In this document: one piece after another, positions 1 through 5,614 of the stretch
Position numbering within the stretch: the stretch's first letter is position 1
How the letters are laid out: each line of letters opens with the position of its first letter
NCBI GenBank assembly: GCA_035301625.1
Contig: DATGTW010000119.1
Coordinates: forward strand, 1 to 6,609
Direction: 5' to 3'
Length of the DNA stretch: 6,609 nt
Source of the DNA: Paenalcaligenes sp035301625
GTDB lineage: Bacteria > Pseudomonadota > Gammaproteobacteria > Burkholderiales > Burkholderiaceae_B
Notes under the pieces: model-generated
Databases searched by the model: none
What the model was told of the DNA's origin: nothing
Seen by the model: only the letters and a program-made list of their open reading frames with translations
Translations under genes and position numbers: made by a program

Positions 1-1
1 C

Positions 2-1324
2 AGTGTACTTGATGCTTGGTCAGTGCCTGTTAATGCGCGCATGACTGCTAACGAAATAGACACCATTAAAGCGCATTGTGCGCCCCGATTTGTAGTGTTG
101 GGCACAGGTTTGTCGACTGCCGCGCAAGCCCATGCGCAGCGTTATGGCGCAGTGACCCAAGAACAAGAATCAAATGGCAATAATGATTGGGTATATGCGC
201 TCACCCCGTCTGATGCCTCTGCGCGTCCTGAGCCCATCGCTCAGCACTGCCGTGAGCAGGTAGCGATGTTGATTTATACCAGCGGTACTACCGGCACCCC
301 CAAGGGCGTGATGCTCACGCACTCTAATCTGGGTAATTCGGCCATGACGGCTTCGGGCGTACGTGGTACGGGCCCGACCGATCATGTGTATTCGGCCCTG
401 CCTTTGTCACACGCTTATGGTATTAGCACTGTGACTTTGGCTGCTTTGAACGCGGGCGCAAAGTTACAGCTGGCCAGCCGCTTTGATGTGGCAGCGGTGA
501 TTGAGGCCTTGAATGATGGGGTGAGCATGTTGCATGGTGTGCCGGCCATGTACCTACGTTTGTTACAGGCCCACGAGCAAGGCCATGCCATCCATGCACC
601 TAATATTCGTTTATTGCACTGTGGCGGTGCGCCCCTGGACCCTTCGCTTAAAACCAGTATTGAGCATGTGTTCAAGGCACCCATCAATAATGGTTACGGT
701 CTGACCGAAGCCTCGCCCACCATCACCATGGTGCCTTATCGGCAGCGTCGGGATGACCTCAGTGTGGGTTACGTCATTCCCGGGGTGGATTATCGCATTG
801 TTGATGAACAGGGCCAGTCAGTGGCCGCTGGCGAGGTGGGCGAGCTGTTGGTGCGTGGCCCCAATATTATGCAGGGCTATTACAAGAACCCCCAAGAAAC
901 AGCCCGAGTCCTGGACTCAGACGGGTGGCTGCGTACCGAGGATTTAGTATCCGAGGGGCCCGACGGCGCGCTCTATATCAAGGGACGTCTCAAGGAGCTC
1001 ATCATTCGTTCTGGATTTAATGTGTATCCAACTGAGGTCGAGGCTGCGCTCAACGCGCATCCGGCCGTGCAGTATTCCTGCGTGGTCGGGGTGCATTTGG
1101 AAACGGAAGAGCGAATTGCAGCATTTATTGTGCTTAAACCCGAACACAGTCTAGATGAGCAAGCGTTGGGTGATTTTACCCGAGAACGGTTGACCCCCTA
1201 TAAGAGGCCGCAGCATGTAGTGTTCGTCGAGCAACTACCGCTGGCCACCAATGGAAAGGTTTTACGCAACGAGGTGCAACGCATGGCGCAAGAGCATGTA
1301 GCGTCCATGGCGCACCAACTGTAA
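2..1324 (+). CDS. AMP-forming acyl-CoA ligase (class I adenylate-forming/ANL superfamily), 5'-truncated by the window edge
   Basis: Activates a carboxylic acid with ATP to an acyl-adenylate and then to the CoA thioester, in the cytoplasm. The reading frame is open from position 2 to the TAA at 1322-1324, giving 440 visible residues. Family members usually have about 500-560, so the N-terminal 60-120 residues lie upstream. The GTG at 23 is only an internal valine. ANL motifs appear in order: the phosphate-binding loop TSGTTGTPKG (278-307), YGLTE (695-709), TED with the ribose-binding Asp (935-943), GRLKELI (983-1003) with the hinge region, and the C-terminal NGK whose Lys (1256-1258) catalyses adenylation. 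All key residues are intact. Being first in a beta-oxidation operon, it probably supplies the substrate of the downstream dehydrogenases. The acid is not readable from sequence; a medium-chain, dicarboxylic, alicyclic or aromatic acid would all fit. Family is near certain, substrate unknown. Confidence 0.95.
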   Translation, partial: SVLDAWSVPVNARMTANEIDTIKAHCAPRFVVLGTGLSTAAQAHAQRYGAVTQEQESNGNNDWVYALTPSDASARPEPIAQHCREQVAMLIYTSGTTGTPKGVMLTHSNLGNSAMTASGVRGTGPTDHVYSALPLSHAYGISTVTLAALNAGAKLQLASRFDVAAVIEALNDGVSMLHGVPAMYLRLLQAHEQGHAIHAPNIRLLHCGGAPLDPSLKTSIEHVFKAPINNGYGLTEASPTITMVPYRQRRDDLSVGYVIPGVDYRIVDEQGQSVAAGEVGELLVRGPNIMQGYYKNPQETARVLDSDGWLRTEDLVSEGPDGALYIKGRLKELIIRSGFNVYPTEVEAALNAHPAVQYSCVVGVHLETEERIAAFIVLKPEHSLDEQALGDFTRERLTPYKRPQHVVFVEQLPLATNGKVLRNEVQRMAQEHVASMAHQL

Positions 1325-1326
1325 TT

Positions 1327-1347
1327 ACAGCCAATGAAGGCTGTTTT
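1327..1347 (+). terminator. Small perfect hairpin with a short T run after the ligase stop codon (possible weak terminator or processing element)
   Basis: ACAGCC (1327-1332) and GGCTGT (1339-1344) form a perfect 6-bp stem with a 6-nt AATGAA loop, beginning three bases after the ligase stop codon. The stem is followed by TTT (1345-1347), giving four T in a row with the last stem base. The layout resembles a rho-independent terminator, but the stem and T tract are short, so full termination is doubtful. Partial termination, 3'-end protection or chance are all possible. It lies 16 nt before the start codon of the solute-binding protein gene. Confidence 0.3.
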
Positions 1348-1351
1348 AGTG

Positions 1352-1356
1352 AGGAG
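1352..1356 (+). promoter_or_regulatory. Ribosome binding site (AGGAG) of the Bug-family gene
   Basis: AGGAG ends 6 nt before the ATG at 1363, an ideal spacing. The second in-frame ATG at 1369 would be 12 nt away, so this site selects 1363 as the start. It is the strongest Shine-Dalgarno sequence in the window. Confidence 0.8.
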
Positions 1357-1362
1357 AGAAAC

Positions 1363-2358
1363 ATGTTGATGTTTAATCGACGCAATTTTATCACCGCGGC
1401 TTTATCCGCGGCAGCGATGGCTTTTGGAATGCCAGCTGCTGCCGATGATGATTGGCCTAATCGTGCCATTCAAATGTATGTCCCCAGTGCTGCTGGTGGT
1501 GGTGCAGATACCGTCGCGCGCCTGATTGGTAAACATATTTCAGAGCAAGCCGGCCAGCCCGTGGTCGTAGAAAACCGTCCGGGTGGTTCGGGGGTCATTG
1601 GTGCCAATGCCCTTTTGAATGCCCCGAAAGATGGCTATACCTTTATGCTGGGCTTTACTTTGATGTCACAATTTCCAGCCACCACCACAACAGAACTACC
1701 CTATGATGTCGAAGAGGACTTCATTCCTGTTTCGTTGGTTGCTCGTTCATCCAATGTTTGGGTCGTGAATCCAAATCTGGCTGATGTTGACACAGTAGAT
1801 GAGCTGGTTGAGTTATTAAAAGCCGAGCCTGACGCACATAGCTATGGTTCATATGGCTATGGTTCTACCGGGCAGTTTTTGGGTGAGCAGTTCAAATTAG
1901 TCACTGATACCAGTGCCGAGCATATTCCCTACAAAGGGGCAGCACCCATGATGACAGACGTGTTGGGCGGTGTGGTGAGCTTTGCTTTCCCTGATATTGG
2001 TTCAGCGCTACCTCATCTGGATTCTGATCGCGTCCGGGTTTTGGCTGTCAGTGGCACAGGGGGCGAGCGTATGCCGACTTTGCCTGATGCACCGACTGCC
2101 GAAGAGTTGGGCTATGACGACTTTGATTTTGGTGGTTGGTTTGGCGTGTTTGCGGCCAAGGATACCCCCGCCGAGGCGGTTGAGCGTATGGAGCAGCTCG
2201 TACAAGATGCCGTCAACGATCCTGAAATCCAAAAGCGCCTCACTGGCCTCAATCTGGTCCCCGTAGGCAGTGATACCGAGACCTTTAGAGAGTTTTTTGC
2301 CAACGATATTCAGCTTTGGTCTGAGTTGGCAGAAAAGAACAACATCACCATGGATTAA
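1363..2358 (+). CDS. Bug/TctC-family periplasmic tripartite tricarboxylate transporter substrate-binding protein
   Basis: An extracytoplasmic solute receptor of 331 residues, the usual length for the Bug (TctC-like) family, which bind carboxylates and other small organic ligands in the periplasm. The N-terminus has a twin-arginine-like signal: NRRNFIT at residues 5-11, a hydrophobic Ala-rich segment, and a likely signal-peptidase cut after PAAA (about residue 27). Bug hallmarks follow: VPSAAGGGADTVAR (40-53), VVVENRPGGSGVIGA (67-81), a DGYT motif (90-93), YDVEEDFIPVSLV (114-126), and HIPYKGAAPMMTDVLGG (187-203). The start is fixed by AGGAG at 1352-1356. No TctA/TctB membrane subunits are in the window, so it may be an orphan receptor, as most Bug proteins are, or work with a distant permease. 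Lying between the ligase and the regulator, it most likely binds the operon's substrate; that role is inferred. Family call is secure, ligand unknown. Confidence 0.95.
   Translation: MLMFNRRNFITAALSAAAMAFGMPAAADDDWPNRAIQMYVPSAAGGGADTVARLIGKHISEQAGQPVVVENRPGGSGVIGANALLNAPKDGYTFMLGFTLMSQFPATTTTELPYDVEEDFIPVSLVARSSNVWVVNPNLADVDTVDELVELLKAEPDAHSYGSYGYGSTGQFLGEQFKLVTDTSAEHIPYKGAAPMMTDVLGGVVSFAFPDIGSALPHLDSDRVRVLAVSGTGGERMPTLPDAPTAEELGYDDFDFGGWFGVFAAKDTPAEAVERMEQLVQDAVNDPEIQKRLTGLNLVPVGSDTETFREFFANDIQLWSELAEKNNITMD
1841..1865 (+). repeat. Short tandem-like direct repeat inside the Bug gene coding for a YGSxG loop
   Basis: GCTATGGTTC occurs at 1841-1850 and again at 1856-1865, a 15-nt period that stays in frame and encodes YGSYG-YGSTG (residues 161-170). 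The position corresponds to the Gly/Ser-rich ligand-binding loop that in many Bug proteins reads like GNGSxGHL. Duplication of five codons, or coincidence from glycine and tyrosine codon reuse, are both possible. Confidence 0.45.
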
Positions 2359-2369
2359 TTTTTAGCACT

Positions 2370-3230
2370 ATGTCACGCTCGCATCGCAAGCTTGAATTGC
2401 CCGATCCTTCTATTAAAGATCACACCCGAGATTTGGGGGTGCGCTCAGTTAAATCCGCCCAGCGGGTACTCGAGCTTTTTGAAATCTTTGAACAATTAGA
2501 AGAGCCCATCAGTCTGGCTGATCTCGTGCGTATCAGCGAAATCCCGCAGTCCAGTGCGTGGATGTTGGTCCAAACATTGCTGCGCATGGGCTATATCTGT
2601 CAAAACCCAGTGGATAAAACCTTTATGCCCAGTCTGCGTTTGAATATGCTGGGCGGCTGGGTTCATGACAGCTTGCTGCCGCGCAGTAACTTGCGTTTGG
2701 CTATGCGCGCTTTGTGTGAAGAATTAAAACTAACCATTGTTTTAGGGCAGCGCACCGGACACCACGTGCAATATGCACACGTGATGTACGGTACGCGTGA
2801 TCGTAAAGAACAGGTCCCCATTGGGGTGGTGCGCCCCTTGATTGGGACAGGCCTGGGTTACGCTATTTTGACCCAGTTACCCGAGGACGAGATCTGCTCT
2901 GTGGCAGCATATTGTTTGGCTGAGGACAAAGAAAATACTCCTGTCCAGACCCTGCGCGAGGTGTTAAACATCGTCGCTGATGCGCGTAATCGTGGTTTTG
3001 TCTATTCGCATCGTTTGCAAAATGTGGATCGGGCCTCTTTTTCATTTGCTTTAACAAATGCTGATGTTGGGGGGCATGCTGGCTTGATGGCCTTGGCCAT
3101 TGCTGGCAATTTACATGATGTAGAACAGCGTTTGGAGGATATTCCTGCGGTGGTGAATGACGTCGCTGCAGAGTTCCTCCCGGATATATCCATCAATATC
3201 TCACCCACAGCCTCTTTTTTACCTATTTAA
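2370..3230 (+). CDS. IclR-family transcriptional regulator
   Basis: A 286-residue DNA-binding regulator. The N-terminal winged helix-turn-helix covers about residues 24-95: it opens with VRSVKSAQRVLELFEIF, and the recognition helix is the IPQSSAWMLVQTLLRMGYI segment (58-76). The C-terminal effector-binding (IclR/GAF-like) domain runs from about residue 105 to 270 and includes RPLIGTGLGYAILTQLPEDEI (155-175) and the RGFVYSHR segment (208-215). ATG 2370 is the only plausible upstream start, but no Shine-Dalgarno sequence precedes it. GTG 2439 would still keep the helix-turn-helix, though its own signal is also poor. It lies 11 nt after the Bug stop codon, so it is co-transcribed and perhaps translationally coupled. 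IclR proteins commonly act on their own catabolic operon with the substrate or its CoA ester as effector; an operator would lie upstream of this window, since none is visible in the short gaps. Family certain, effector unknown. Confidence 0.95.
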   Translation: MSRSHRKLELPDPSIKDHTRDLGVRSVKSAQRVLELFEIFEQLEEPISLADLVRISEIPQSSAWMLVQTLLRMGYICQNPVDKTFMPSLRLNMLGGWVHDSLLPRSNLRLAMRALCEELKLTIVLGQRTGHHVQYAHVMYGTRDRKEQVPIGVVRPLIGTGLGYAILTQLPEDEICSVAAYCLAEDKENTPVQTLREVLNIVADARNRGFVYSHRLQNVDRASFSFALTNADVGGHAGLMALAIAGNLHDVEQRLEDIPAVVNDVAAEFLPDISINISPTASFLPI

Positions 3231-3235
3231 AAAAG
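3214..3235 (+). repeat. AT-rich perfect inverted repeat spanning the end of the IclR gene
   Basis: CTTTTTT (3214-3220) and AAAAAAG (3229-3235) form a 7-bp inverted repeat around an 8-nt spacer and overlap the TAA stop codon at 3228-3230. With six A:T pairs the hairpin is weak. It occupies the place where a ribosome binding site for the next gene would be expected. It may be only compositional. Confidence 0.35.
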
Positions 3236-3243
3236 CATGAACT

Positions 3244-4431
3244 ATGACGATGAACCTTGATATCAGCCCAGAGGAGCAGGCCTTTCGCCAAGAAGTGCGC
3301 GCATTTGCCCAAGCGCATTTGCCCGAAAGTGTTCAGCGCAAAATTCTTTATGGAGAAAAGCTGGAAAAGCACGAATACGTTGATTGGCAAAAGCACCTTT
3401 ATCGCCAAGGGTGGATAGCCCCTGCTTGGCCAGTTGAGTACGGAGGCACGGGTTGGAGTCTGGCTAAACAGCGTATTTTTGCGCACGAATTGGCCCTGCA
3501 GTGCGCCCCCGAGACCATCCCCTTTGGAATCTCTATGGTGGGCCCGGTGATTTATACCTTTGGTTCTCAGGAACAAAAGGAGGAGTATTTGCCCAATATC
3601 CTCAAATCGGACACCTGGTGGTGTCAGGGGTTTTCAGAGCCTAATGCAGGTTCTGATTTAGCCTCGTTGCGTACCCGTGCTGAGGATAAAGGTGATCATT
3701 ATTTGCTCAATGGGCAAAAAGCCTGGACCACGCACGGCAGCTTTGCTGACAAAATGTTTTGTCTGGCGCGTACCCAGGAAACTGATCGTCCACAAACAGG
3801 CATTTCCTTTTTGCTGTTGGATATGGGCAGCCCTGGGGTAGAAGTCCAACCTGTGCGCACCATCGACGAGGGCTACAGCATTTGTGAGGTGTTCTTCAAC
3901 GATGTCAAAGTACCTAAGGAGAATCTAGTCGGAGAAGATGGCAAAGGCTGGACCTATGCCAAGTTTTTACTGGGTCATGAGCGTGCCATGATTGCACGGG
4001 TTGGTCGCTCTCGTATGCAGTTGCAGCGCGCTTATGTGTTGGCTGCGCACCCTGATGCCAGTGGTGAGCGCCCCATTGATAATCCGCTGTATCAACAGCG
4101 CCTGGCGCAGATCGAGGCCCGTTTACGTGCATTAGAGCTCACTGAATTGCGGGTGTTGTCCAATTATCGTCCCGAGCTGGGCTTTGATATTGCTGATTCG
4201 GCCATGCTGAAAATCGAGGGCTCAGAGATCTGCCAAACTCTGACCGAGCTGTTGTTGGATTTGGCCGGTCATTATGGCGTGATTTACGCTGGGCGCCGCA
4301 GCCAGTCGCCGATCGGTGAAACCACTGCCCATGGTCTGATGGGCGATCACCTCTTTAACCGTGTGGCCACCATTTACGGCGGTAGCTCGGAAATTCAGCG
4401 CAACATCATCGCTAAAAGTCGACTCAACTAG
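3244..4431 (+). CDS. Acyl-CoA dehydrogenase, large subunit of a probable heteromeric pair (PimC-like)
   Basis: Flavoprotein of the acyl-CoA dehydrogenase family (395 residues, full length), oxidising an acyl-CoA to the trans-2-enoyl-CoA in the cytoplasm. The helical N-terminal domain is about 1-125; the beta middle domain holds GFSEPNAGSDLASLRT (129-144) and NGQKAWTTHG (156-165); the C-terminal helical domain runs from about 235. The catalytic base is probably E246 (codon 3979-3981) in LLGHERA, which aligns with the helix-G glutamate of isovaleryl-CoA and long-chain dehydrogenases. The C-terminal site that carries Glu in medium-chain enzymes (IYEGTSQIQR) reads IYGGSSEIQR, with Gly379 instead. 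The RxxFG and QxHGGxG motifs that contact the flavin across the subunit interface are absent, but the next gene has them, so the two probably form one enzyme. It starts at ATG 3244 (alternatively 3250), 13 nt after the IclR gene, without a recognisable Shine-Dalgarno sequence. The length and pairing match pimeloyl-CoA dehydrogenase large subunits (PimC), but the substrate is inferred only. Confidence 0.93.
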   Translation: MTMNLDISPEEQAFRQEVRAFAQAHLPESVQRKILYGEKLEKHEYVDWQKHLYRQGWIAPAWPVEYGGTGWSLAKQRIFAHELALQCAPETIPFGISMVGPVIYTFGSQEQKEEYLPNILKSDTWWCQGFSEPNAGSDLASLRTRAEDKGDHYLLNGQKAWTTHGSFADKMFCLARTQETDRPQTGISFLLLDMGSPGVEVQPVRTIDEGYSICEVFFNDVKVPKENLVGEDGKGWTYAKFLLGHERAMIARVGRSRMQLQRAYVLAAHPDASGERPIDNPLYQQRLAQIEARLRALELTELRVLSNYRPELGFDIADSAMLKIEGSEICQTLTELLLDLAGHYGVIYAGRRSQSPIGETTAHGLMGDHLFNRVATIYGGSSEIQRNIIAKSRLN

Positions 4432-4446
4432 TGCAAAGGATCCCCA

Positions 4447-5586
4447 ATGAATCTTACCTATTCTGATGAACAAGAGATGATTCGCTCCAGTGTGTTCGAC
4501 TATTTTGCGACGGACTACACCTTTGAATTTTACCTCGAGCGTATCCAACGTGCGGATTACCCCGATCCTGGCATTTGGCAAAATATGGCCGAGCTGGGCT
4601 GGTTGGGTTTGATGGTATCTGAAGACCATGGCGGCTTGGGCTTGGGACCCCAAGAGGCTTTTTTATTGATGGAAGGGGCGGGTGCTGCCCTGAATATCGA
4701 GCCCCTGCTATCTACCGCTATTGTGGCAGCGCCCCTGTTGGCCCGAGGGGCAGATAACGCTCAGGTCAACAACATTTTGACCGAGGTCATCGCGGGCCAA
4801 CAAACGGTGGCATTGGCCTGGGCAGAAAAGCCGCGCGGCTTTGCTCCCACTGAATGCGAAACAACAGTACGTAGTGACGGTGCTGAGGGCCCCTGGGCAA
4901 TTAATGGCAAAAAAATATTAGTTGACGATGGGGCTGGTGCCCAATGGTTGATTGTGTCTGCCGAGCACGCAGGTGAACTGGGTTTGTATTTGGTCGCCGC
5001 GGATAGTGAGGGCGTCAGCCGGACCGGGACTACCCTGGCAGACGGCAGCCCTGTGGCTGATATCGAATTTACCCACGCGCCCGCCACGATTTGTCTGGCC
5101 ACGGGTACACAAGCTAAAGAATTATTGCTGCAGGCCGTGTACAGAGGCTTATCAGCCACCTGCGGCGAGGCTGTGGGGGCAATGGACCGGGTACTGGAAA
5201 TTAGTCGTCAGTATTTGCACGAACGTAAACAATTTGGCAAACCCTTGGCGGCCCAGCAAGTATTGCAACATCGCTTTGTCGATATGCAAATTGCGACCGA
5301 GCGCGCTCGCTCGATGGCCATTTTGACGGCCATTCAAGCCGATAAAGCCGCTGCGGGTGATCAGCAGGCCCAGCGTGATCTGAGCCTGGCAAAATACATC
5401 ATAGGTCAAAGTGCCCGTTATGTCGGTGGCGAGGGTATTCAAGTCCATGGCGGCATGGGCATGGCCTATGAGTATCCTGTTGGCCATTACTATCGCAAGC
5501 TCTTGTGCTGCGATGCACGCTTTGGCTCTAAAGATGATCATCTGAGTCTGCTGGATTTGCCTGCAGATATTGCCAACGAAAAATAA
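4447..5586 (+). CDS. Acyl-CoA dehydrogenase, small subunit of a probable heteromeric pair (PimD-like)
   Basis: A second, divergent acyl-CoA dehydrogenase family protein (379 residues). AAAGGA at 4435-4440 lies 6 nt before ATG 4447, and the gene begins 15 nt after its partner. The N-terminal domain contains GWLGLMVSEDHGGLGLG (51-67). The C-terminal domain has the flavin-contacting ERKQFGKPLAAQQ (259-271, R260) and IQVHGGMGMAYEYPVG (331-346). Two expected elements are missing. The middle domain has WAEKPRG (125-131) where TEPxAGSD is usual. No glutamate is found at either known catalytic position: helix G reads AVYRGLSATCGEA (230-242), and the C-terminal site reads CCDARFGSKDD (354-364), with Phe359 where Glu is expected. 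It is therefore unlikely to be active alone and most likely completes the active site of the large subunit. Length and arrangement fit PimD-type small subunits. That it is a subunit is inferred from motif complementarity and gene order. Confidence 0.92.
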   Translation: MNLTYSDEQEMIRSSVFDYFATDYTFEFYLERIQRADYPDPGIWQNMAELGWLGLMVSEDHGGLGLGPQEAFLLMEGAGAALNIEPLLSTAIVAAPLLARGADNAQVNNILTEVIAGQQTVALAWAEKPRGFAPTECETTVRSDGAEGPWAINGKKILVDDGAGAQWLIVSAEHAGELGLYLVAADSEGVSRTGTTLADGSPVADIEFTHAPATICLATGTQAKELLLQAVYRGLSATCGEAVGAMDRVLEISRQYLHERKQFGKPLAAQQVLQHRFVDMQIATERARSMAILTAIQADKAAAGDQQAQRDLSLAKYIIGQSARYVGGEGIQVHGGMGMAYEYPVGHYYRKLLCCDARFGSKDDHLSLLDLPADIANEK

Positions 5587-5614
5587 CCCTATACATCAAA
5601 GAACGGAGATTGCT

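Noticed and set aside
23..25. GTG as the start codon of the acyl-CoA ligase
   Set aside because: The frame stays open to the window edge, the seven upstream codons continue typical ligase sequence, and a start here would remove a conserved part of the N-terminal domain.
3237..3239. ATG just before the large dehydrogenase, as an earlier start
   Set aside because: It is in a different frame from the dehydrogenase (which has a TGA in its own frame at 3238), so it cannot extend that protein.
3215..3240. AT-rich stretch as an internal promoter for the dehydrogenase genes
   Set aside because: TATTTA at 3224-3229 matches the -10 consensus poorly and no good -35 element is found at proper spacing. 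The tight gene spacing is better explained by read-through from upstream.
4378..4380. Gly379 of the large dehydrogenase as evidence of an inactive enzyme
   Set aside because: Isovaleryl-CoA and long-chain dehydrogenases also lack Glu at this site and use a helix-G glutamate instead, which is present here as E246.
4222..4653. Antisense open frame of 143 codons across the two dehydrogenase genes
   Set aside because: It overlaps two well-supported genes, has no recognisable domain, and looks like a codon-bias shadow. The same holds for the antisense frames at 4761-5159 and 5152-5541.
4952..5326. Same-strand alternative frame of 124 codons inside the small dehydrogenase gene
   Set aside because: It is embedded in a gene with clear family motifs, shows no domain of its own, and has an unnatural Cys/Trp/Arg-rich composition.
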